Source of the DNA: Chloroflexota bacterium
GTDB taxonomy: Bacteria; Chloroflexota; UBA6077
Length of the DNA: 11,652 nt
NCBI GenBank assembly: GCA_021788565.1
Contig: JAJYKO010000086.1
Span: 1-11,652 of the forward strand
Reading direction: 5' to 3'
Shown here: one piece after another, positions 1-6,465 of the stretch
Layout: the number at the start of each line of letters is the position of its first letter
Position numbering within the stretch: the first letter of the stretch is position 1
Made by a program: the position numbers and the translations under genes
Notes under the pieces: generated by a model
What the model saw: the letters and a program-made list of their open reading frames with translations, nothing else
Told to the model about the DNA's origin: nothing
Database searches by the model: none

Positions 1-56
1 CGTATGGGCAGGCACGTCGGACGGCACTGGTGAGTTAGAAAGCGAGGCGGAAGACG
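1..56 (+). other. 5' edge: probable tail of an upstream gene plus leader of the LysM gene
   Basis: The sequence before the first complete gene is too short to identify. Two plus-strand frames run in from the edge and stop here: one ends at TGA 31-33 (last residues GRHVGRHW) and one at TAG 36-38 (last residues ARRTALVS). Either could be the end of a preceding CIS gene, since the operon clearly starts outside the window. I cannot decide between them. A GAGG stretch at 44-47 lies about 9 nt before the ATG at 57 and is the likely ribosome binding site of the next gene. I see no promoter here. Confidence 0.35.
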
Positions 57-725
57 ATGAGTCCGGACTCCACCCAACTGGTAAAGGCGTACATATACAA
101 CGAAGACAAATCGCAGAAGGTTGTCGACTGCCTGTTCAACCCCACCGAATACTCCTTCAGCAGGAACAACTCCTGGGAATCGAAGAAGCTGATGGGCAAG
201 AACGTGCCCGCCGTCACCTTCCAGGGTGGTGGAACAATGACGCTCTCCGTGTCCTTGCTCTTCGATACCTCCACCATGTCAGGTCAGCCGGACGTGCGCA
301 AGTACACGGAGAAGGTACTGAAACTCATGGAGGTCGACGAGAGCCTGAAGGACTCCAAGAACAAGAAGGGGCGTCCTCCTCGTGTGAGCTTCCGCTGGGG
401 CCAATACTGGAGTTTCAAGTCAGTCATCGCCAGCATCAATCAGCGATTCACCCTGTTCAAGTCCGACGGCCAGCCGATGCGCGCCACGCTGAACGTAATG
501 TTCCAGCAGGTGGAGAGCGAGGGTACATATCCTCCCACCAACCCTACCGCGTACGCCGAGGTGAACAAGGTCAGGGTGGTGATGCCGGGTGAAACGATTG
601 ACTCCGTCGCCTTCGACGAGTACGGCGACGCCAAATACTGGAAGCTTCTGGCCGATGCCAATGAGATCGACGATCCGATGCGTCTGAAGGCCGGGCAGAA
701 GCTGACGATCCCGCCGCGTCCATAG
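57..725 (+). CDS. CIS tube-associated/baseplate protein with C-terminal LysM domain (Afp7/Pvc7-like)
   Basis: This 222-residue protein looks like the LysM-bearing component that joins the inner tube to the spike hub in Afp/PVC-type contractile injection systems. Residues 1-165 form a beta-rich tube-like domain, with the FNPTEYSFSRNNSW stretch near the N-terminus and an F(K/R)SDGQPMRATL motif near residue 140, both characteristic of the CIS tube N-terminal family. Residues 172-222 are a LysM-type module (VMPGETIDSVA...YWKLLADANEI...LKAGQKLTIP). Such LysM modules in phage tails bind other baseplate proteins rather than necessarily peptidoglycan. Start: ATG 57 with GAGG at 44-47. The gene ends 17 nt before the VgrG-like gene, the same order as afp7-afp8. 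No signal peptide is visible, as expected for a particle assembled in the cytoplasm. Family assignment is confident; exact position in the baseplate is inferred from homologous systems. Confidence 0.9.
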   Translation: MSPDSTQLVKAYIYNEDKSQKVVDCLFNPTEYSFSRNNSWESKKLMGKNVPAVTFQGGGTMTLSVSLLFDTSTMSGQPDVRKYTEKVLKLMEVDESLKDSKNKKGRPPRVSFRWGQYWSFKSVIASINQRFTLFKSDGQPMRATLNVMFQQVESEGTYPPTNPTAYAEVNKVRVVMPGETIDSVAFDEYGDAKYWKLLADANEIDDPMRLKAGQKLTIPPRP

Positions 726-742
726 GGAGACAGGAGATCACC

Positions 743-2566
743 ATGCCGACAACTCCCGAGGTCCTCACATCCAGACCCTATATCAAAGTCGGAGGCACCT
801 TTCTCCCGCCGGAGAAGATGGACCTGGTCGAGTCCGTGCTCGTCGAGCAGAGCCTGCATCTGCCCGACATGTTCGAAATCCGGCTGCACGACATCAACGA
901 CAGAACCAATCAGCAAATGCAGATGGAACTCTTCCCAATGATGGATCAGGACTTCTTCAGCATTGGCAAAGAGGTCGAAATCCTGGTCGGAAGAGAGCAG
1001 GAGCCCCAGAGAGTGACGAAGGGAGAGATCACAGCGCTCGAAGAGGACGTCGACAGCAGCGGACCTCCCACATTGATCGTCAGGGGATACGATCGAGGAC
1101 ACCGGCTGCATCGCGGCCGTAAGAGCCGGTCATTCAAGAACATGACCGACTCAGATATCGCCCAGAAGATCGCCAGCGAGGTGAGCCTCAGCGCGGACGT
1201 CGACTCCACCTCGACCACCCACGAGTATCTGCTCCAGTACAACCAGACCAACTGGGAGTTCCTCCAGGAACGGGCGGCACGGGTCGGCTACGAACTGTTC
1301 GTGGACGACCGCACGCTCCATTTCCGCAAGCCGCGCAACGGCCAGGACCAGGGGCCAAAGCTTGCTCTGGGCAACGAGCTGGTCAACGTCCGAGTGAAAG
1401 TCTCCTCCGCTTTTCAGGTGGAGGAGGTCACCGTGCAGTCGTGGGACGTGAAGTCGAAGCAACCGATCATCGGCACCTCCACGAACGGAAAGATGGCTCC
1501 GAGGACCGGCATAAGCCAGAGTGGTGGAACGCTGGCCAGGTCGTCCTTTGGCAGCGCCAAGCACTACATAGTCGACCGTCCGGTGAGCAGCCAATCCGAG
1601 GCCAACGAGATCGCCAAGGCGGTCTACGACGAACTGGACGGATCCTTCGTCGAGGCAGACGGCACCGCCACCGGCGACCCGAAGATCAAGCCCGGCGCCA
1701 CGGTGGAGCTCAAGGGCATAGGTCAGCGGCTCTCGGGCAACTACTATGTCACCGCGGCCACCCACCAGATGAGCGCGCAGACCTCCTACATGACTCACCT
1801 CGTCGTGAGCGGACGGCGGACCAATTCCTTGCTGGAACTTCTGCAGGCCAGGAGCAGAGACAACCACGAACTACCCAGCGTGGTCATCGGGGTGGTCACC
1901 AACAACACCGACAGTGACGACCTGGGCAGGGTAAAGGTGAAGTTCCCGTGGCTGTCCGATAGCGACGAAAGCTGGTGGGCTCGCATCGCCAGCCCGATGG
2001 CTGGCCCGGATCGCGGCTTCTACTTTTTGCCGGAGATCGACGACGAGGTACTCGTGTCGTTCGAGCACGGCGACGTCACGCGCCCATTCATAGTCGGTGC
2101 CCTCTGGAACGGCAAGGACAAGCCGCCGAAGGGCAACAGCGCGGTCGTCGGCAGCAGCAAGGTCAACGAGCGACTGATCAAGACGCGCGCCGGTCACGTC
2201 ATCTCCCTGGACGACACACAGGGCTCCGAGAAGATTTCGATCACCGACAAGACTGGCAACAACCTCGTGATGATCGAGTCCTCGAGCAACAAGATCTCGA
2301 TCAAGGCTGACGGGGATATCAACCTGGAGGCCGGAGGCAAGGTCAACGTCAAGTCGAAGCAGGAGACCATGGTGGACGCCACCGGCGACGTTAAGGTCAG
2401 CACCAAGGGAAATGCCACGGTGGACGCCACGGGCAACGCGTCTGTGACGGCCAAAGGGAACCTGGACCTCAAAGGCTCGCAGGTGAGCGTTCAGGCCGAC
2501 GCGACGATGTCCCTGAAGGCGAACGGCACACTGACCATCAAGGGCACGGTCGTCAACATCAACTAG
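743..2566 (+). CDS. VgrG-like spike protein (gp27/gp5 fusion, Afp8/Pvc8-like)
   Basis: This 607-residue protein should form the trimeric central spike of the contractile particle. Residues 1 to about 360 match the gp27-like hub (phage late control gene D fold), including YNQTNWEFLQERAARVGYEL near 165-185, a hallmark of VgrG proteins. Residues about 376-470 form the gp5-type OB fold (VVIGVVTNNTDSDDLGRVKV, then DDEVLVSFEHGDVTRPFIVG). Residues about 480-607 are an alternating hydrophobic/polar repeat rich in KVNVKS, DATGD and TLTIKG units, the signature of the triple-stranded beta-helix needle. There is no extra C-terminal enzymatic domain, so this is a structural rather than an 'evolved' VgrG. 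ATG 743 follows AGGAG at 732-736 with 6-nt spacing. The downstream PAAR gene begins 14 nt after the stop, consistent with PAAR capping this needle. Confidence 0.95.
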   Translation: MPTTPEVLTSRPYIKVGGTFLPPEKMDLVESVLVEQSLHLPDMFEIRLHDINDRTNQQMQMELFPMMDQDFFSIGKEVEILVGREQEPQRVTKGEITALEEDVDSSGPPTLIVRGYDRGHRLHRGRKSRSFKNMTDSDIAQKIASEVSLSADVDSTSTTHEYLLQYNQTNWEFLQERAARVGYELFVDDRTLHFRKPRNGQDQGPKLALGNELVNVRVKVSSAFQVEEVTVQSWDVKSKQPIIGTSTNGKMAPRTGISQSGGTLARSSFGSAKHYIVDRPVSSQSEANEIAKAVYDELDGSFVEADGTATGDPKIKPGATVELKGIGQRLSGNYYVTAATHQMSAQTSYMTHLVVSGRRTNSLLELLQARSRDNHELPSVVIGVVTNNTDSDDLGRVKVKFPWLSDSDESWWARIASPMAGPDRGFYFLPEIDDEVLVSFEHGDVTRPFIVGALWNGKDKPPKGNSAVVGSSKVNERLIKTRAGHVISLDDTQGSEKISITDKTGNNLVMIESSSNKISIKADGDINLEAGGKVNVKSKQETMVDATGDVKVSTKGNATVDATGNASVTAKGNLDLKGSQVSVQADATMSLKANGTLTIKGTVVNIN

Positions 2567-2580
2567 TTCGAGGGGACACG

Positions 2581-2976
2581 ATGGGACAGCCAGCGGCAAA
2601 ACAGGGCGATAAGGTCGTCGCCGTGGACATACACATAATAATGAACCCGTCGCCGAGTGGCAGTGTGCCCACGCCGACGCCTCACCCTTTCAACGGCATC
2701 ATTTCGGGCAACCTCAGCTCCAACGTGAACATCATGGGCATGCCCGCCGCCGTAGTGGGCAGCACGGCAGACAACACGCCGCCCCACGTGCCGATCGGGG
2801 CCGGACCCTTCCAGGTCCCTCCCCGCAACAAAGCGACGATCATGATGGGCAGTACGAGCGTCTTGATCAACAACAAGCCCGCCGCCAGAGCTGGCGACAC
2901 CGCCCTTACCTGCAACGACCCGTCCGACCTCCCAAACGGGACGGTAGTCGCCGTCAGCACGGTAATGATCGGCTGA
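2581..2976 (+). CDS. PAAR-domain spike tip protein (Afp10-like)
   Basis: This 131-residue protein is a stand-alone PAAR tip that should sit on the blunt end of the VgrG-like beta-helix and sharpen the spike. It carries PAAK at residues 4-7 and a full PAAR at 100-103 (NNKPAARAGDTALTC). The family binds a metal ion near the tip through histidines and a cysteine; His18, His35, His69 and Cys111 are the visible candidates, though I cannot say which actually coordinate. The length is that of a single PAAR domain with no N- or C-terminal extension, so no toxin is fused to it. ATG 2581 is preceded by AGGGG at 2571-2575 with a 5-nt gap. It lies between the VgrG-like and gp25-like genes; in Afp the PAAR gene follows gp25, so the order is swapped here. 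Confidence 0.9.
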   Translation: MGQPAAKQGDKVVAVDIHIIMNPSPSGSVPTPTPHPFNGIISGNLSSNVNIMGMPAAVVGSTADNTPPHVPIGAGPFQVPPRNKATIMMGSTSVLINNKPAARAGDTALTCNDPSDLPNGTVVAVSTVMIG

Positions 2977-2990
2977 GAGGAGGCAGGCCA

Positions 2991-3398
2991 ATGATGGACC
3001 AGAACCGCAACTTCCTCGGTGCGGGCTGGGCTTTTCCCATGGGAGTAAACAGTCGCGGTGGCATCGCGCTAATGAGCGAAGACGAGGCTATCGCTCGCTC
3101 GATGTTCATCATCCTTTCGACGGCCAAGGGAGAGCGCCGGATGCGGCCCCATTTCGGCTGCGGCATTCACGATCTCGTCTTTTCGCCGAACGACGCCACT
3201 ACCGCTGGCCTCGTACGCTACCACGTCATGGAGGCCATCGGCTGGTGGGAACCGCGGGTTACAGTGAGCGACGTGGAGGTGACCACGGATCCGGACGACC
3301 CGGCACGGCTGCTGGTGGAGGTACGTTACGTCGTCAAGTCGGTCAACGCCGAGCGCAGCCTGGTCTACCCGTTCTACCTGATTCCTGGGGAGGAGTGA
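2991..3398 (+). CDS. GPW/gp25-family baseplate wedge protein (Afp9-like)
   Basis: This 135-residue protein belongs to the gp25/TssE wedge family, which links the baseplate to the first sheath ring. Diagnostic features are the segment TAKGERRMRPHFGCGIHDLVF around residues 44-64 and the WEPRV sequence with Glu87-Pro88-Arg89, the EPR motif conserved in the core wedge bundle of T4 gp25 and its relatives. The C-terminus ends in a beta hairpin (SLVYPFYLIPGEE), also usual. Two consecutive ATG codons (2991 and 2994) are possible starts; AGGAGG at 2978-2983 suits the first with 7-nt spacing. Length is normal for the family. The next gene begins 6 nt after the stop, so translational coupling is likely. 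Confidence 0.93.
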   Translation: MMDQNRNFLGAGWAFPMGVNSRGGIALMSEDEAIARSMFIILSTAKGERRMRPHFGCGIHDLVFSPNDATTAGLVRYHVMEAIGWWEPRVTVSDVEVTTDPDDPARLLVEVRYVVKSVNAERSLVYPFYLIPGEE

Positions 3399-3404
3399 GA
3401 CAAC

Positions 3405-5522
3405 ATGCCGCCCAGCACACCGATAATCGACCCGCGGGATTTTCAGGACATCGTCGACGAGGCGAAGAGGCGAATCCCGCAATACTGTCCTGAATGGACC
3501 GACCACAACGTCGCGGATCCGGGCGTCACGTTGATCGAGCTGTTCGCCTGGATGACCGACGTGCTGCTCTACCGTCTCAACAAGGTTCCGGAGCGCAACT
3601 ACCTGAAGTTCCTGGAGCTGATCGGCGCCCGGCCCCATCCCGCCGTTCCCGCGAGTGCCGAACTGGCCTTCTGGCTCACGGCCCCTCAGGCAGAGACCAA
3701 GGTAATCCCCGGCGGCACCGAAATCGCCACTCGCCAGACTGAGACGAGTCAGGCCGTGACCTTCACCACCGACGAGAGGTTGCGCATTCTCGTGCCGGTC
3801 CTGCGATACTGCGTCGTCGCTCGGCGTCAGGATGCAGCCGACGCGCACGCCTACGCCTACGAAGACGTCTCCGAGCGACTGGGCTGGGAAAGGGCAGCCA
3901 TAACCGTCTTCCAGGAGGTGCCCAGGGAAGGCGACGCCTTCTACCTGGGCTTTCAGGACAACCTCGCCGGCCACTTCATCCGCCTGAACCTCACCTGTGA
4001 GACCCTGCGGGCGCCTAACATCAACCAGGACGATCCACCCCTCACCTGGGAGTTCTGGAACGGCGAGAAGTGGGCCCCGCTGCTTCCGCAGCAGCAAGAG
4101 GTGCTGCTGCTGAGGCAGACGGAGCCTGAGTGCGAGAGGCTGGGCCCCCGACTGGACGACACGCGCGGTCTCAACCGCGACGGGAGCGTGATCCTCGTCG
4201 TGCCTCGCACCTGCACCCCACGGGAACTTCGCGTGGGCACGAAAGGCCTCTACGCTTGCTGGTTCCGGTGCAGAGCGGAGCGCCGACGTCAGGAAGAGAG
4301 GTTCTACGATCGATCCCCAGTCGTGCACTCGTTCTCGCCCGAGAGCATCGGCGGCATCACCATCGCCAGCCACGCCTTCGAGGTAACAGGGGAAACCCTC
4401 GGACGTAGCGACGGCACCCCTGGCCAGGTCTTCCCGCTGCTGAACCCGCCTGTCCTTCCCCGCCGTCTTGACGGTGAGACCCCCGAGGTTCTGGAGGTCG
4501 AGCTACCGGACCACAGCTACGAGCGATGGTCGGAGGTGGAGGACTTCGCGGACTCAAGTCCAGCCCATTCGCACTACGTGATCGAGGGTCTGACCGGGGA
4601 GGTCCGCTTCGGGCCGCGTCTGCGTGAACCCTCTGGTCAGGAGCGCCAGTATGGACGCGTACCACCAAAAGGGCAGCAGATTCGGATCACTCGCTACCGA
4701 AGTGGGGGTGGATCGGCCGGCAACGTCGGTGGAGGGACGCTCGTGGTGCCGAAGTCCGCGGTCGACCTCTCCTACGTAAAATGGGTGACGAACCTCCAGC
4801 CTGCCTCCGGCGGCCGCGACCGCGAAACGCTGGACAGCTTCAAGCTACGGGGACCGAGGTTGGTGCGAACCCGCGAGGTAGCGGTGACGAAATCCGACTT
4901 CGAATACCTCGCACTGGAGGCCTCGCCTAGAGTGGCGCGGGTCCGTTGCCTGGCCGCCACGGAGGAGAAGAACGGCGGGTTGCACTACGCACGGTTGCTG
5001 CTCGTGCCGGCCGTCGCGACGATCGACAGGTACATCCCGCCCGAGCAGTTGCTGCTGTCCGACGAACACAGGCGAGAGCTATGCCACGGTGTGCGCGCAT
5101 ACCTGGAGGAGCGATGTCCCCTCACCACCGAACTGGCCGTGGGGCTTCCCAACTATCACTGGGTCAGCGTGCGAGCCAAACTGGTGGTGAAGGCCCGAAT
5201 CGACGTCGAGGTCGCCGTGCGTGAAGCCGAGCGCCTGCGCATACAGCAGGAAGCCGGACGGCGGCTCTACGCCTTCATCCATCCAACGACCGGCGGCGCA
5301 GACGGCAAAGGCTGGCCATTCGGGAAATCGCTCACTATGGGCGACGTCTATCCGCTGTTGCAGAACATCGACGGTGTCGAGTACGTGGAGGAGGTTCGCT
5401 TCCGCCTGGTCAAGCTGGTCGATGGCTCTCGCGCGGTCGGTCCGGAGGAGCGGGTCATCCGCCTGGGCGAGGCCGACCTTCTCAGCTCGGACGTGCACGA
5501 AATCGAAGTGATCGAGGAATAG
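3405..5522 (+). CDS. gpJ/gp6-like baseplate wedge protein (putative baseplate assembly protein, Afp11-like)
   Basis: This 705-residue protein is the large wedge subunit that forms the baseplate ring. The N-terminal part (about residues 5-90) has the conserved block ADPGVTLIELFAWMTDVLLY, followed by RNYLKFLELIGARPHPAVPA, typical of the 'putative baseplate assembly protein' family of Afp11-like proteins. Residues about 95-430 are a long, mostly beta middle region with scattered recognisable stretches (for example YVIEGLTGEVRFG near 390). The C-terminal part is Baseplate_J-like: GNVGGGTL near 439, then GGRDRETLDSFKLRGPRLVR around 469-488 and the SDFEYLA helix near 500, with a late LLQNIDGVEYVEEV near 650-663. 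Its Shine-Dalgarno GGAGGAG at 3389-3395 lies inside the last codons of the gp25 gene, which argues for coupled translation. I see no catalytic motif; it is structural. Confidence 0.92.
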   Translation: MPPSTPIIDPRDFQDIVDEAKRRIPQYCPEWTDHNVADPGVTLIELFAWMTDVLLYRLNKVPERNYLKFLELIGARPHPAVPASAELAFWLTAPQAETKVIPGGTEIATRQTETSQAVTFTTDERLRILVPVLRYCVVARRQDAADAHAYAYEDVSERLGWERAAITVFQEVPREGDAFYLGFQDNLAGHFIRLNLTCETLRAPNINQDDPPLTWEFWNGEKWAPLLPQQQEVLLLRQTEPECERLGPRLDDTRGLNRDGSVILVVPRTCTPRELRVGTKGLYACWFRCRAERRRQEERFYDRSPVVHSFSPESIGGITIASHAFEVTGETLGRSDGTPGQVFPLLNPPVLPRRLDGETPEVLEVELPDHSYERWSEVEDFADSSPAHSHYVIEGLTGEVRFGPRLREPSGQERQYGRVPPKGQQIRITRYRSGGGSAGNVGGGTLVVPKSAVDLSYVKWVTNLQPASGGRDRETLDSFKLRGPRLVRTREVAVTKSDFEYLALEASPRVARVRCLAATEEKNGGLHYARLLLVPAVATIDRYIPPEQLLLSDEHRRELCHGVRAYLEERCPLTTELAVGLPNYHWVSVRAKLVVKARIDVEVAVREAERLRIQQEAGRRLYAFIHPTTGGADGKGWPFGKSLTMGDVYPLLQNIDGVEYVEEVRFRLVKLVDGSRAVGPEERVIRLGEADLLSSDVHEIEVIEE

Positions 5523-5547
5523 CGGAATCGGAGAGGGAGACGGCCAC

Positions 5548-6465
5548 ATGATGACTACGCAGGCGCTCGCGAGGTTGAGCGTCGACGATCTCAAGGTCGA
5601 GGCCGGTGCTACCGTCGAGGTCATGATCCACGTCGTGGCGCCGGAAAAGGCCGGAAATGACGGGCATGCCGACTTCGCCGTCCGCGTGGTTGGAGTGCCG
5701 CAAAGTTGGTACACATTGGCGAAGGACAGCCTTCGGGTACCGGCCGGCGAGTGGGCAGAGATCCTCCTGGTCATTCACCCCCCGCGCGACGGCGGCGAGG
5801 CACCGCTGGGGGAACACGAGTTGGTGGTGGAGGTAGATGAGCCTTCCGGAGTGCGGGTAGCCACCCTGCCGGCGCACCTTCGGGTGCTGCCGCCGGGAGG
5901 CAGCGCCCTGCGTAGCCGTCTCCTCGATTATCTGCCTGCCTTCTATCACAGCGACGACTTCATGACGCGCTTCCTTCTGATCTTCGAGGGGATAATCAAT
6001 CCAATTGAAGAGACGATAGGCAGCACACACCACTATTTCGATCCTGGGATGACCCCGGCGGCGTTTCTGCCGTGGCTCGCCGGATGGGTGGGGCTGGAGC
6101 TCGACCCGAATCTGGAAGAGGCCGAGCAACGTCAACTTATCAGGAGAGCCGTTGAAATGGCTCGATGGAAGGGTACCCGCCGAGCCATGCGTGAGGAACT
6201 GAAGATCCGCACCGGCGGGCGCCCCCTCATAGTGGAGAACTTCGACGGCATGCGTATTGGCCAGGACGCGGCCCTGGGGCTCAACTGTCAGCTGGGGGTA
6301 CGGCGTGACCAATGCGCGGTCGTGACTCTGGCGGTGAGCGACCCGTCGAGCGCCGAGCCACGGCAAGTGGAGGCCGCCGTTGACGAGCTGAAGCCAGCAA
6401 ATGTCGGACACGTGGTGAGAATCGTCCCGACCCCCAGCATCGCGCGCGGAGGTGGCAATGGCTAG
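5548..6465 (+). CDS. gpI-like baseplate/tail protein with N-terminal beta-sandwich domain (Afp12-like)
   Basis: This 305-residue protein has two parts. Residues about 122-290 match the phage tail protein I/Afp12 family: SRLLDYLPAFYHSDDFMTRF, then PAAFLPWLAGWVGLELDPN, the RRAVEMARWKGTRRAM helix and RTGGRPLIVENFDG. These proteins complete the baseplate wedge and usually provide the fibre attachment point. Residues about 8-115 are a separate Ig-like beta-sandwich (LKVEAGATVEVMIHVV, GVPQSWY, PRDGGEAPLGEHELVVEV) that the shorter gpI proteins lack. A closely similar module occurs in the FHA membrane protein two genes downstream. Start is ATG 5548 (ATG 5551 follows directly), with GAGGGAG at 5533-5539. 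The stop overlaps the next gene's start by 8 nt. Structural role in the baseplate is confident; the N-terminal module's partner is unknown. Confidence 0.9.
   Translation: MMTTQALARLSVDDLKVEAGATVEVMIHVVAPEKAGNDGHADFAVRVVGVPQSWYTLAKDSLRVPAGEWAEILLVIHPPRDGGEAPLGEHELVVEVDEPSGVRVATLPAHLRVLPPGGSALRSRLLDYLPAFYHSDDFMTRFLLIFEGIINPIEETIGSTHHYFDPGMTPAAFLPWLAGWVGLELDPNLEEAEQRQLIRRAVEMARWKGTRRAMREELKIRTGGRPLIVENFDGMRIGQDAALGLNCQLGVRRDQCAVVTLAVSDPSSAEPRQVEAAVDELKPANVGHVVRIVPTPSIARGGGNG
6448..6452 (+). promoter_or_regulatory. Shine-Dalgarno site that fixes the start of the FHA-DUF4159 gene
   Basis: GGAGG at 6448-6452 lies 5 nt before ATG 6458. A GTG at 6452-6454 is an in-frame upstream alternative, but its first base is the last base of this GGAGG, leaving it without a ribosome binding site of its own. 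I therefore place the start at 6458. The site lies inside the end of the gpI-like gene, and ATG overlaps that gene's TAG by 8 nt, indicating translational coupling. Confidence 0.75.

Noticed and set aside
743..2566. Type VI secretion VgrG as evidence for a T6SS locus
   Set aside because: The neighbouring LysM tube protein, Afp11/Afp12-like wedge proteins and gene order fit the Afp/PVC-type CIS, and no TssJ/L/M membrane complex genes are present.
3069..4373. 434-residue minus-strand open frame opposite the gp25 and gpJ genes
   Set aside because: It is antisense to two well-supported baseplate genes, has no family resemblance, and such long shadows are common in GC-rich coding DNA.
6452..6457. 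GTG at 6452 as start of the FHA-DUF4159 gene
   Set aside because: The GGAGG Shine-Dalgarno overlaps this GTG; ATG 6458 has correct spacing and begins directly at the FHA domain.
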